Shown here piece after piece: positions 27,866 to 37,754 of a stretch of 64,000 nt of DNA. Under the pieces are notes generated by a model that was given only the letters and a program-made list of their open reading frames with translations, was not told where the DNA came from and did not search any database. The number at the start of each line of letters is the position of its first letter. Position 1 is the stretch's first letter. The translations under genes and the position numbers were made by a program. This DNA is from Corynebacterium kroppenstedtii (lineage in GTDB: Bacteria > Actinomycetota > Actinomycetes > Mycobacteriales > Mycobacteriaceae): assembly GCF_003243515.1 (NCBI RefSeq), contig NZ_QFRA01000005.1, forward strand, positions 47,463-111,462. The letters run 5' to 3'.

Positions 27866-29521
27866 ATGTACACGGTTGCTGATTACATTGCAGATCGCCT
27901 AGCTGAACTGCACATTAAGGATGTTTTTGGGGTTCCGGGAGATTTCAACCTGGAATTCCTGGATCACATTACGGGGCACGACGCGCTGCACTGGGTCGGC
28001 AACGCCAACGAGCTGAACGCGGGCTACGCGGCCGACGGCTACGCGCGTATGAATGGCATCGGTGCCGTCGTCACGACATTCGGTGTGGGCGAGCTCTCGG
28101 CTATCAACGCGATCGCTGGCTCGTTCTCGGAGAATGTGCCGGTGGTCCACATTGTCGGCGCCCCGTCGAAGGATGCGCAGGCATCCCGACGTCTGCTGCA
28201 TCACAGCCTCGGCGATGGTGATTTTTCTCATTTCCGACGCATGGCTAGAGAGGTAACCTGCGCCGTTGCTGATCTAACTCCGGCCGATGCAGTGGACGAG
28301 GTGGACCGTGTGCTCCGCGCGGTGCAGACACATCGGCGGCCCGGATACATTGTGGTGCCTACCGACGTCGCCCGCGTCGAGGTTGAGCCGCCCTCGTCTC
28401 CCCTGGGTGGTGCCCGCTCCTACACCTCCGATCGTGTTTTGGCGGAGTTCCGCGCGGCCGCCTCTGAATTCTTGAAGGGGCGTGATGTGACAGTGTTGGC
28501 GGATCTCCTGGTTCACCGGATGGGCGCGACAGAAAACCTGAACCGGCTGCTCAGGGGCGGTATTCCTCATGCCACCTTGATGTGGGGCAAAACGCTCGTT
28601 AACGAGGAAGACCCGTTCTTCTTGGGTGTGTACGCAGGCGCGGCCTCCGAGCCCGACGCTCGCAAAGCTGTGGAAGGGGCTGATCGTCTGGTCATGGCCG
28701 GTGTTCGTTTTACCGATACGACGACGGCCAGCTTCAGCCAGAAGATCGACCCTGCACGCTGTGTGGATATCGCCACTAATTACGCGAAGGTGGGCGATAA
28801 AACCTTCGCCCCGCTGAACATCGCTGATGCGTTGGATGCACTTGCCGAGCTTGCTCCGTCATTTGCGGATCGCACGCCCGGGGTAGTTCCGGAACCGGAG
28901 CCGCACCACTGGGTGGCGGGCGCTGATGAGCCCTTGGTTCAGGACGATGTGTGGCCGACTTTGGCCGGGGTGCTCACCGAGGGAAACATCGTTGTGGCTG
29001 ATCAGGGGACCAGTTTCTTTGGCCTGGCGAAAATGCGTTTCCCAGCGGACACGACCTTCATTGGACAGCCGCTGTGGGGGTCCATCGGATATACGCTTCC
29101 CGCTGCGATGGGCGCTGGTCTCGCCTGCCCTGGGCGTCGTCCGGTACTCGTTATTGGCGACGGTTCCGCGCAGCTAACGGTCCAGGAGCTGGGCACCTGG
29201 ATGCGGGAAGGCGTCAACGGCGTCGTCATTGTGGTGAACAACGACGGCTACGCCGTGGAACGCTCGATCCACGGCGAGGACGCCGAGTACAACGACATCA
29301 CGGCGTGGGATTGGAGGGTGATTCCCCAGGCCCTCGGCGGTACCGACGACAAGGTCGTGACGCTGAAGGCTACCACGCGCGCAGAACTCAATGACGCCTT
29401 TGAGAAGGCGCAAGACAACCAAGACCGTCTGGTACTCATTGAAGTTTGCACTGCGCCAACGGATTACCCGAAGTTGCTGAAGAAAATCGGGAAGGCCATT
29501 AACGACGCCAACTCGAAGTAG
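27866..29521 (+). CDS. thiamine-diphosphate 2-keto-acid decarboxylase
   Basis: 551 residues from the ATG at 27866 (AAGGAG 5 bases upstream). FGVPGDFN and NANELNAGYAADGYAR give the ThDP-binding Glu of the pyruvate/indolepyruvate decarboxylase family. HHSLGDGDF contains the HH pair, and GDGSAQLTVQELGTW through NNDGYAVE is the GDG-N(26-30)-NN cofactor motif. It decarboxylates 2-keto acids (pyruvate, branched-chain or indolepyruvate) to aldehydes; which one is not clear. Stands alone, convergent with dprE2. Confidence 0.9.
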   Translation: MYTVADYIADRLAELHIKDVFGVPGDFNLEFLDHITGHDALHWVGNANELNAGYAADGYARMNGIGAVVTTFGVGELSAINAIAGSFSENVPVVHIVGAPSKDAQASRRLLHHSLGDGDFSHFRRMAREVTCAVADLTPADAVDEVDRVLRAVQTHRRPGYIVVPTDVARVEVEPPSSPLGGARSYTSDRVLAEFRAAASEFLKGRDVTVLADLLVHRMGATENLNRLLRGGIPHATLMWGKTLVNEEDPFFLGVYAGAASEPDARKAVEGADRLVMAGVRFTDTTTASFSQKIDPARCVDIATNYAKVGDKTFAPLNIADALDALAELAPSFADRTPGVVPEPEPHHWVAGADEPLVQDDVWPTLAGVLTEGNIVVADQGTSFFGLAKMRFPADTTFIGQPLWGSIGYTLPAAMGAGLACPGRRPVLVIGDGSAQLTVQELGTWMREGVNGVVIVVNNDGYAVERSIHGEDAEYNDITAWDWRVIPQALGGTDDKVVTLKATTRAELNDAFEKAQDNQDRLVLIEVCTAPTDYPKLLKKIGKAINDANSK

Positions 29522-29577
29522 ACGCTATGACGCCCGATCCCGGTTATTCGCGCCGGGACCTGCGTCGCCAGCTCCCC

Positions 29578-30339
29578 TTAGATAGGCAGTTTCCGCAGGA
29601 TAGCGGCCGGTGTGTGAGCCAGGGCCATCATGACGTAGCGGAATAGCGGGTGGACCCAGATCACGGACTTGTTGTCATCGACAGCTTTCGCGACGGCGGC
29701 CGCCACGTCTTCCTTATTGACGGTCAGCGGTGCGTTGTCAAGGCCTTCAGTCATCTGTGTGCGCACCTGGCCTGGGCGGACAACGAGGACGCGGACGCCA
29801 CTGTCACGCAGCGCCTCGCCCAGCTGGCGGTAGAAACCGTCGAACCCGGCCTTGGTGGAGCCGTACACGAAGTTGGAGCGTCGGACGACCTCACCGGCGA
29901 CGGACGAGATTGCCACGATCTGCCCGTGGCCCTGCTTCTTCATGGCCTGGCCGAGCAGAACACCGACGGACACTGAGCCCGTGTAGTTGATCTCTGCAGC
30001 TTGAACCGCTTTTTCTTGGTTCTGCCACAGTTCTTCTTGGTCGCCCAAAATGCCGAATGCGACGATGGCGAGGTCGATATCGCCGTGGCTGAACGCCGCA
30101 TCAATGACGGCCTTGTGGGACTCGGTGTCGAGAGCATCGAAGTCGATAGTGCGAACCTCGGACGCCCCTGCTTTCTTCATCCGGTCAATCGCAGCGGGGA
30201 GGTCTTTGCTGTTCTTCCTGGCTGCGAGGGTGACGGTGGCGGAGCCTCGAGAGAGGAATTCCTCGACAATGGCGAGGCCCATGTCCGACGTTCCCCCAAG
30301 GAGAAGGATAGATTGTGCGTGCCCAACGGCGTTAAGCAT
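29578..30339 (-). CDS. dprE2: decaprenylphosphoryl-2-keto-ribose reductase DprE2
   Basis: 253 residues from the ATG at 30339, matching the usual length. SDR with LLGGTSDMGLAIV, SSVAGE, and the YGSTKAGFDGFY catalytic region. With DprE1 it epimerises decaprenyl-phosphoryl-ribose to decaprenyl-phosphoryl-arabinose, the only arabinose donor for arabinogalactan. Lies 132 bases downstream of dprE1 on the same strand. A C-terminal hydrophobic segment (FRYVMMALAHTPAAILRKLPI) may attach it to the membrane. Confidence 0.95.
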   Translation of the reverse strand: MLNAVGHAQSILLLGGTSDMGLAIVEEFLSRGSATVTLAARKNSKDLPAAIDRMKKAGASEVRTIDFDALDTESHKAVIDAAFSHGDIDLAIVAFGILGDQEELWQNQEKAVQAAEINYTGSVSVGVLLGQAMKKQGHGQIVAISSVAGEVVRRSNFVYGSTKAGFDGFYRQLGEALRDSGVRVLVVRPGQVRTQMTEGLDNAPLTVNKEDVAAAVAKAVDDNKSVIWVHPLFRYVMMALAHTPAAILRKLPI

Positions 30340-30471
30340 AAAGAAAGGACCCTTTCTGTGTGCCGAGCCCATCGCAGGGTCCGGCGGAGTAATGCAATTC
30401 GTGCAATGAGTGTGGATTGGCCAGTGTGATGTAGCCAGAGTGCACCGCTCAGAGTGCACTGGCAGATCGGA

Positions 30472-31905
30472 TTAGTGCAGTTCCAGACGGCGGGACATGT
30501 CCGAAGCGAACACGCCACTGGGGTCGATGGTGTTGCGGGTCTTCAGCCAGCTATCCATCTTGGGGTACATCTTGTGGAAGTTTTCGGCCGAGGTACGCGA
30601 TTCCTTCGCCAGGTAAAGGCGCCCACCGAATTCCATGACTCGTTTGTCCAGGTCATCCAGGAAGTCTCCGAGGCCGGGCTTGATGGGGAAGTCGACGCAG
30701 ACGTTCCAGCCGGGCATCGGGTAGGAGAGAGGTGCGTGGTTGCCTTCACCGAATAGTTTGAAAACGTTGAGGGCGGAGTAGTGCTCGGAGCGTTGAATAT
30801 CGCGGACAATCTCTTTGAAAGGTTCGACGGCTTCGCGCGGCACCACAAACTGGTACTGCAGGAAGCCCTTGGAGCCGTACCCGCGGTTCCACTCGCCGAT
30901 GAGGTCGAGCGGCTGGTAGAACTGCGTCAGGTTCTGCACCTTGTTGCGGTACGTTCCGGACTTCAGCCACCACAGCTCACCGATGGACATCATGGTCAGC
31001 TTGTTCATCGTGAAGTTCGGGAAGATGTCCGGGACCGTCATCAGCTGGGGAGCGTTGAATTTCAACGGCTTTTTCGCCAGCTTGGGCGCGTATTCCTTCA
31101 ACTGGTCCAGCGTGGCCAGGGATCCGCGGGAGATGGCGGCACGGCCCAGCTTCGGTTCGGGAGAAATAGCGTCGAACCATGCCGAGGAGTAGGTGTAGTT
31201 CTTCTCGGAACCGTCAGAGTGGAATTCGATGGTTTCGTCCAGCGACGCGGTCATGTCGCCATCGGCAATGAAGTAGGCGGTTTCGGTGCGTGTCATCGCG
31301 ATCCGTGCGCGCACGATGATGCCGGTGAGGCCCATGCCGCCGACGGTTGCCCAGAACAGTTCGCCATCGGGGTCGTCGGCGCTGCCCTCGGGCTCGAGGT
31401 GCAGGATGCGACCGTCAGCAACCAGCAGTTCCATGGAGGCGACGTGGTTACCGAAGGAACCGGCGGAGTGGTGATTCTTACCGTGAATATCCGGGCCGAT
31501 AGCACCGCCGATGGTGACCTGTCGGGTGCCGGGAAGCACCGGAACCCACAGCCCGTAGGGAAGGGCGGCCTTCATGAGTTGGTCGAGGGTGACACCACCG
31601 TCGACGTCGGCAATAGCCGTGTCCGGATCGATGGAGTGGATTTCATTGAGCGCAGCCATGTCGACAACAAGACCACCGCTGTTCTGGGCTGGGTCGCCGT
31701 AGGAACGGCCCAGACCACGGGCAATCACGCCACGCTTGAGGTAGTCGGGCTTGTCCTCGTTCTGCTCGGCAACTTCCCGCACTGCGCGGGCAATCAGGTC
31801 CAGGTCGGGCGTGGACAGGACTTCACTCGAAGCCGGCTGAGTGCGCCCCCACCCTGTGAGACGACGGTACTCTAGCGGTAGTTGATCTGTCGTGGTTGAG
31901 CTCAC
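30472..31905 (-). CDS. dprE1: decaprenylphosphoryl-ribose 2-oxidase DprE1
   Basis: 477 residues. FAD-binding PCMH fold with ARGLGRSYGDPAQN near residue 62 and the flavin-linked region IGGAIGPDIHGKNHH near 132. Cys403 in GWNVCVDFPI is the residue targeted by benzothiazinones (Cys387 in M. tuberculosis). It oxidises decaprenyl-phosphoryl-ribose at C2; DprE2 then reduces the product. Start ATG at 31905. In other mycolata a GtrA protein lies beside it; here a GtrA gene is 10 kb away. Confidence 0.97.
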   Translation of the reverse strand: MSSTTTDQLPLEYRRLTGWGRTQPASSEVLSTPDLDLIARAVREVAEQNEDKPDYLKRGVIARGLGRSYGDPAQNSGGLVVDMAALNEIHSIDPDTAIADVDGGVTLDQLMKAALPYGLWVPVLPGTRQVTIGGAIGPDIHGKNHHSAGSFGNHVASMELLVADGRILHLEPEGSADDPDGELFWATVGGMGLTGIIVRARIAMTRTETAYFIADGDMTASLDETIEFHSDGSEKNYTYSSAWFDAISPEPKLGRAAISRGSLATLDQLKEYAPKLAKKPLKFNAPQLMTVPDIFPNFTMNKLTMMSIGELWWLKSGTYRNKVQNLTQFYQPLDLIGEWNRGYGSKGFLQYQFVVPREAVEPFKEIVRDIQRSEHYSALNVFKLFGEGNHAPLSYPMPGWNVCVDFPIKPGLGDFLDDLDKRVMEFGGRLYLAKESRTSAENFHKMYPKMDSWLKTRNTIDPSGVFASDMSRRLELH

Positions 31906-32096
31906 TTCTAACTCTTTCTCCTTGGTACGTCAGATTGGTTGTGCGCGATCACACGAGCGTGGGAGTCTCCGTGGGGATCTCGGCTGGAGCCGTGGGCGGC
32001 CACAAAGCTTCCCGCGCTACCACCCGTATAGTTCTACGCCTGTCGCAGTGATAGGTGAGTATCGACTTGATGGGAGCCGACACCGGGAAGACGGGT

Positions 32097-32333
32097 TTAG
32101 TAGAGGTTCATGATGTCGCGTATCTCTTCGGGCAACATGTCCACGCTGGTAATGAGCGGCCCATCATATTCCCTGAGCAGGTCATTAACCCGTTGCCGGG
32201 ACGAACTATCCAAGATAGGTAGCTCTTCGGCCATCATCCGCGTCATAGGCACGTCCAGCGGGACTGTGGTGCGTTCCGCAGCTTCATAGGTGGCGGCCGC
32301 AGCTTTGTCAGCCGCTGATTTTCGTCCGAACAT
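32097..32333 (-). CDS. small conserved-looking protein
   Basis: 78 residues. Basic N-terminus (MFGRKSAADKAAAAT) and an acidic C-terminal half with LDSSSRQRVNDLLREYDGPLITSVDMLPEEIRDIMNLY. No membrane helix and no known family. Lies upstream of dprE1 but about 190 bases away, so may have its own promoter. Confidence 0.5.
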   Translation of the reverse strand: MFGRKSAADKAAAATYEAAERTTVPLDVPMTRMMAEELPILDSSSRQRVNDLLREYDGPLITSVDMLPEEIRDIMNLY

Positions 32334-32454
32334 GCCCCCTAGTGTACGGGGTGACGCTGAAATTTCAGCGTTGCTGTGACCGGGATTTCATTATCGACGC
32401 TGCGCTGGGGTCTTTTCGGTCGTCATCGCTCTGGTCGAATCGCGTAGCGGTTGC

Positions 32455-33078
32455 TTAGCACGAGCCCTGGAAGCGTGCAAAGGGATCGATGGTGCTATCG
32501 GTCTGTGGTTGGTATTCAACGCGCTTGGTTACTTCCGTTTGAACTTTTTGCCCAAACAGGTGTCCAATCAGCGCGGCGGTCATATCCATGCCGGCTGCAA
32601 CACCCGAGGATGTCCATCGACAACCGTCGTGTACCCACCGCGCTTGATACTCCCAAGAAATATCGTCGCTAAATGAGGACGCCCATCCAAAAGCTAGTTT
32701 GTTGCTCGTCGCTCGATGGCCTTCGAGGAGACCGGCCGCGGCCAAGAGCGCCGATCCCGTGCACACTGATGCTACTATCTCCGATCGGCTTCCAATGTCC
32801 ATTAACCAAGACAAGAACGAATTGTCTTGAGCTAACGACCGTGTTCCCCTCCCCCCGGGGACGAAGATGATATCGGGCTCGTTAAGGTCGCCGTACTCTA
32901 ATTCCGCAATCACCTCAATGCCTTGAGCGCTTCGAACGGGGCCAATTCGCGCAGCTAACAGTTCGATTTTTACTCCAGGCACTGCGCTGAAGAGCTCTAT
33001 AGGGCCGAACGCGTCAAGCAACTCGAACCCATCAAAAAGTAATACCGCGAGGTGCCTTTCAACCACGTTCTCTGCCAT
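32455..33078 (-). CDS. DJ-1/PfpI-family protein, isonitrile-hydratase-like
   Basis: 207 residues. The nucleophile elbow is ASVCTGSALLAAAGLLEG (Cys near residue 105), with the upstream FVPGGRGTRSL. This is the pattern of the ThiJ/PfpI group close to AraC-type GATase1 proteins and isonitrile hydratase. Substrate not inferable. Isolated gene on the minus strand. Confidence 0.82.
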   Translation of the reverse strand: MAENVVERHLAVLLFDGFELLDAFGPIELFSAVPGVKIELLAARIGPVRSAQGIEVIAELEYGDLNEPDIIFVPGGRGTRSLAQDNSFLSWLMDIGSRSEIVASVCTGSALLAAAGLLEGHRATSNKLAFGWASSFSDDISWEYQARWVHDGCRWTSSGVAAGMDMTAALIGHLFGQKVQTEVTKRVEYQPQTDSTIDPFARFQGSC

Positions 33079-33122
33079 GGACTTATGGTAGAGGACCCGT
33101 TAGTGGTGGTCATGGTTTCACT

Positions 33123-33227
33123 GTGAAAGTTCCTCTTATCGGTTATGAGCTGGGCGAACCGACCTCGATGATCGATCCCATCGCCACGGCGAAGATAGTG
33201 GAGATGCTGCACGAGACTGTGCGGTGA
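33123..33227 (+). pseudogene. possible gene remnant of 34 codons
   Basis: A short frame from GTG at 33123 reads like the C-terminal end of a larger enzyme (PLIGYELGEPTSMIDPIATA then a helix). There is no ribosome site and no body of the gene upstream. Probably a leftover fragment or chance. Confidence 0.25.
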
Positions 33228-33309
33228 AATCGTGGAGTACTGTTTATCTCCCACGACCATCGCTTGTTAGCAGCAGTGTCACGAATGAGTATCCGCTGGT
33301 GGCGGGCCA

Positions 33310-34583
33310 CTAGCGAGAAGCGATGTCCAAAGAATGGACTACCGTGCGTTGCGAATCGCTGAAGTTATTGTCCGAGATGAGGTAAACACGATTGTTCCCC
33401 ACTGGAGTTTTAGATACTTCAGTGCCTCGGCCGTTGGAACGGGAGCCAGTGGACAGGGAATTGGTAGCCGGGGTTCCGGCTGGCGGGGCTGCGAAGGTCA
33501 TGCCTTCCACGTTTTCGGGAGACTCCGGAACGCCTCTGGCACCCGGATGTGCGCTGTTACCGAGTTTCGAATCAACGAAATCGAAGACCTTCTCGCGCTT
33601 GACTTCTACTTCGGTACCGTTGAGGCGTTCCCGGCCGAGAACGTTGGTAGCTCCTTTTACATCTAATCGGTACATCTCTGCGCGGTTTCCTTGCTGGGGG
33701 ATATATCCGCGTTGTAGGGCGTAAAGGTTTCCATCCGGGGACGTAGCTAGGGAAGCATATCCGCGGTCGGCTTTGGGGGCATACGTGGGATCTACGTCAA
33801 CCACGTATTCCGCGCTGGGTTTCCCCGTCGCAGTGTTGTAGACGGTTAGTCGCGTTTTGGATCCCGACTGGGGAGTATTGCTTGGTCCATCTTGAACCAA
33901 GGAGTTTTCGTTGATCGTGTAAAAGGTTTCTCCATCAGGAGAAATGGTCATCCCTTCTGGTCCCTTATTGGGGCTTATGCCTTTAGCTTCTTTAGTGTCC
34001 GGCGCATCTCCAGGGCTGGGGACGTGGTACTGCGGGGGATGAATACGGCGAATCTCACGCCCGGTTCTATCGGATTCGATGACAAGGGGGAACGATTCTC
34101 TGCACCTTGTGACCCACCCTCTGTCGTCCACAACAGGTGCCCGTTGGGCAATTGGCGGATCTCTTCCGCGTCGAATTTCTTAGGGTTGTACGCACTTCCA
34201 TCTGGGTTGGTGAAAACTACCCGGCCGATGACTTGTGCCCGGCCACTGTTATCGATGTTCAATCGGTATGCGCGGGTGGGACCATAATCGCCTTTGTCAT
34301 CTGAGATGGCTAGATAGGAACCATCAGCAAGAGAGGTCAGTCCGGATAATCCGCCGACGCTAGGATCTTGAGTCGCCTTGCCAAGGTCGAACATGCCGTT
34401 ATAACGGGACTGGTTTTTCGCGCCTGGGCTCGGAGCGCTAGAAGATGGGATATCCGAACCTGCGGTGGTTGGGGTTGCGGAGATGGCGACTGCGGACCCG
34501 GTAATGAGCGTGGTGACAATAAGTGGGGGAGCAATCAGAGGGGTGATCCTCCGGTTGTGACTGGAACGAGTACATATTTTCAT
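33310..34583 (-). pseudogene. phytase-like esterase, broken by one base
   Basis: Two overlapping frames form one protein. The first (34583 down to about 34086) has a signal peptide (MKICTRSSHNRRITPLIAPP) and NGMFDLGKATQDPSVGGLSGL, ending at LLWTTEGGSQGAENRSP. The second continues from LVIESDRTGREIRRI to a stop at 33310, with EGMTISPDGETFYTINEN. This is the esterase-like phytase domain (beta-propeller, secreted). The break is at five C on the coding strand (G-run 34086-34090); a sixth would restore the frame. Confidence 0.75.
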
Positions 34584-34600
34584 ACCCACTATGAAAACAG

Positions 34601-35017
34601 GTGGCATGCGTAGTGACGGTGGTCGCTCGCTATGCTGCTGCAGAATTTGCGGAAGGTTCGCCGGAATTTTGGTTGTTGTTCATTTGCCCCCACCCCCTTC
34701 TTTCCATACTGCATCGTGGAAACGAACACAGGCGGGGTCTGCCGAGGGAAGAGGCATCCCGGGTGTTGGCTCGGTACCAAAGAAAAGTGGCGGTAGAAGC
34801 TATCGTGGTGCTCGAATTTATTCGTGCGTCTCGGACGCAATCGGTCTTTGCGTCATCTGCTGCGCAGATGGCGGGGGATCTGCACGACGTTATCACTGAT
34901 GCTTTAGCGTGCTTAGATGTGCCGAACCCTAATGCGGTGGTACAGCAGGTCTCGGCGCTGGTCGGCGATCGGTTGACTGTGCAGCATTATTCCGACGTAG
35001 AAGTAAGGAGGCAGTGA
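34601..35017 (+). CDS. unrecognised protein
   Basis: Open for 138 codons from a GTG at 34601, but the real start may be further in, because it lies only 18 bases from the divergent esterase gene. The C-terminal half is a clear helical segment (REEASRVLARYQRKVAVEAI and on). No known domain. The stop overlaps a GTG at 35014 that begins the broken gene downstream, in the coupled manner of operons. Moderately likely to be real. Confidence 0.4.
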   Translation: MACVVTVVARYAAAEFAEGSPEFWLLFICPHPLLSILHRGNEHRRGLPREEASRVLARYQRKVAVEAIVVLEFIRASRTQSVFASSAAQMAGDLHDVITDALACLDVPNPNAVVQQVSALVGDRLTVQHYSDVEVRRQ

Positions 35018-35743
35018 GTAAAGCCTTGTTACCCTGGGTGCCATGCACCTAAGCAGGAGAGATTAGTTTCCCCACGGAGCCACACGACGTCTCAGCGAAG
35101 CGAAAGACCGTATCGACTCACTCCCTCCGGACAAACAGGGTGCGCCCGGCCTTGCCCAACGAGTATTGGTATCTTCCCTGATCGGAGGTTGGTATGCCTC
35201 CGGTGGCATTGAATCGAAGCCGCGCCGGTTGGCTACAAAAGTAGGGATACTAGGATCCGCGTTCGCAGTGATATGGATGACGACAGAGTCGTCGGAAGAC
35301 TCGGCAGACGCGGATGATAATTCTCCGAAGGCGGGGGCAAAGGAATTATCTAGCCCAGGAAAAGCAGCATCACCCGAGGCCGCCGTGTCTGAGGACACTG
35401 GGCTGGAATCCGCCGAGGGGTCGGGAACTTCGTCGTCGGAAGCGAATCACCGCAGCCCACTCCGTCGAAAATTGATGAAAATAGAGCCCCAAGCCCGTGG
35501 GGCTGGGCACGATTGGGCCTGGCTATCAGCGCCGTGGTGGGCTACTTCGTGGGATCGTTTTATTTCTCCCGCTTCATCAGGAGAAAAGCACTGGCGTTCA
35601 TCCGCGCGCATATCACTGAGTCGCGACTGTGGACGGTGTACGGAGTCCTCGTCGGCATTGTGTGCTTCGCGTTGAGCTTCAACGAGGATAAACGCACCGC
35701 AAAACTCGACGCCAAACTGAGCGCACTAAGGGCGCGCGCTTAG
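35014..35743 (+). pseudogene. membrane protein gene with several disruptions
   Basis: A GTG at 35014 with AAGGAGG opens 12 codons, then a TAA. A long frame from about 35067 (RLSEAKDRIDSLPPDKQ, then one membrane helix and an acidic Ser/Asp/Ala linker) runs to about 35450. A third frame carries a membrane helix (LGLAISAVVGYFVGSFYF) and ends at 35743 with a basic tail. At least two indels and a nonsense change are needed to explain this. It sits 4 bases into the preceding gene, so it was once part of an operon. Confidence 0.55.
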
Positions 35744-35793
35744 GTTTCCGCTGGTTGCGGTGCTATGCCCCCGGGGTCTTATAGCCTGGAAAC

Positions 35794-36695
35794 TTAGAGT
35801 CTGTCGCTGAAGAATGGCCCGAGCTTACTGACGGCCTCAGCTACTTCTTTCTCACCGTCGTAGAGGTCCATATGGTTTGCGCCGTCAACTACGTGGCGGG
35901 ATTTGTCGGTGCTGGCAGCTCGTTCGTAGAGATCATCGCTCATCCACTTCGACCCTGCGATGATCAGCAGCGGTTGAGCGAGATAAGCCTCGGCCTTCTG
36001 GAAAGCATCGTATGTGATGATCTGGGACAGGCTACGCGTAGTCATCCAACCTGGAGCGTTGGGATGCTCGCAACGCGGGGTGTGGTAGTACTCCCACGCC
36101 TGGCGTAGCTCCTCATTGGGGGCATCATCCTCATTCATCGGTGCGAGGGGGAACTCGTTGTCTTCACCGGCGGCATCAGTGGTCCGCGCCTGTGCTGCCT
36201 GCTCGAGGATCGGTGCCGCCTCGGCGTCGGTAACCGATCCGTCCCACCCGTTGCGGAACATCTGTCCGATATTAACTAGGCTCACGGTGCCCACGGCCTT
36301 GATCCGGGGATCATTGATCGCGGCGTTGGCGGTATAACCAGCGCCGGCACAAATCCCCATGGCACCTATTCGTTCGTTATCGACGTAGTCCAGAGTGGTG
36401 AGGTAGTCGACGACAGCGCTGACATCCTCGGTCCTGATATGTGGGTTCTCCAGTTGACGGGGTTCACCAGAACTGGCGCCCTGGAAGGACGCGTCGTAGA
36501 CGACGGTGACAAATCCGTATTCGGCGACTTTTTGGCGTAGAGGCCTGCGGTTTGTTCCTTCACGCCACCACCGGGGTGGGAAACGACGATGGCAGGATAG
36601 GTCTGTGAGGCGTCGAACTCTGGAGGGAAATTGATAACTGCAGAGAGTGTTGTGCCATAACCGTTGAGAGTCTTGATGTTGATGTCTTTGTTCAT
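35794..36695 (-). pseudogene. alpha/beta hydrolase, broken by one base (copy 1)
   Basis: The start ATG at 36695 has AAAGGAG. The first frame gives NGYGTTLSAVINFPP and VVSHPGGGVKEQTAGLYAKK, then turns to nonsense. The second frame resumes with the nucleophile region GAMGICAGAGYTANAA and ends with the His motif HVVDGANHMDLYDG. An A-run one base short (T-run 36532-36536 on the plus strand) separates them. The family is the DLH/prolyl-like hydrolases (DUF3887/BAAT-like); it is a tandem relative of the next gene. Confidence 0.75.
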
Positions 36696-36753
36696 GCTTG
36701 CTCCTTTACAGGTCGTTGGTCAGTTCGCCTTGAGGAATCAGTTCGTTAAATAA

Positions 36754-37657
36754 TCAGTTCGTCGCAAGGTTCTCGCGAAAGAAGGAGCTCACCTTGGCAA
36801 CAGCCGGGTCGACGTAGTCGGGCTTGTCGTAGAGGTCGACGTGTGACGCGCCGTCGATAATGAACAATTCCTTTGGTTCTTGAGCCTTCTCGATCGCGTT
36901 CTGCGAATACGGCAGCGTGTCCGCATCACTTCCGGCAATCATGAGCAGCGGACGGGGGCGAGATCTGATCGATGAAACCGTAGGCGTCGAACATGGCGAT
37001 GCGGTCGAAACTCGTCGGATCGACCGTGTTCGGTGCTCGGCCATCCTTGGCACGGTCCGTGCGGTAGTAGTCGTAGGCTTCCTTGTACATCGAACGGTCG
37101 GGGTACTCGTTTGCCTGATCCTGGGTCATCGGGATCATTGGTTGTGCTTCGACGTCCTTACCCGCTGCACGGTCGGTGCGAGCCTGTGCCGAGGCTTCGA
37201 GGAGTTTCGGCAGCGTCTCGGCCTGGGACCGGTACACGTCACCCAGGTCGGCGCCGCTGACAGTGGCGACCGCCTTGATCCGGGTATCACTGGACGCTGC
37301 GAACGGTACGAACCCTCCGGAGGCGCAGATGCCGAGAGCACCAATCCGGTCGGCGTCGACCTCCTTACACGTCGCTAGGTAACTAACAGCGTCCTTGATG
37401 TTTTCGACACGAATGAAGAGGTCTTCGAGCTGACGGGGTTCGCCGGTGCTTTCTCCCTGGTAGGCGGCGTCGAACGTTAATGTGACGAAGCCTTCCTTGG
37501 ATAGCCGTGTTGCGTAATTGATCGGTGATTGTTGGCGGACACTGCCGAATGGGTGGCTAATGACAATCGCGGGGCTTGCACCCTGCGCGTCGTGGGGAAT
37601 GAACAATGTGCCCGCGATGGTTTGGTTTCCGCTAGAAAACTTAACGTCAGTCTGCAT
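36754..37657 (-). pseudogene. alpha/beta hydrolase, broken by one base (copy 2)
   Basis: Starts at 37657 (GGAAGGAAC upstream). Shows VISHPFGSVRQQ, the elbow GALGICASGGFV, and the final LFIIDGASHVDLYDKPDYVD in another frame. The break is in a run of five C (G-run 36953-36957 on the plus strand); four would restore the frame. About half the residues match copy 1, so this is a tandem duplication. Both may have been induced with the nearby oxidoreductase. Confidence 0.78.
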
Positions 37658-37754
37658 TACAGGTTCCTTCCTTGAAATTTCTTTTCTTGAAATGAGCCGG
37701 TAGTGACTTACGCCACCCACGATAGGGACGGGCGCAATCCTCAACCAGGGGTTC

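Noticed and set aside
30781..31875. 364-codon plus-strand frame over dprE1
   Set aside because: Shadow of dprE1, no recognisable domain or ribosome site.
35063..35398. 111-codon minus-strand frame
   Set aside because: Antisense to the longer coding-like plus-strand frame with a membrane helix.
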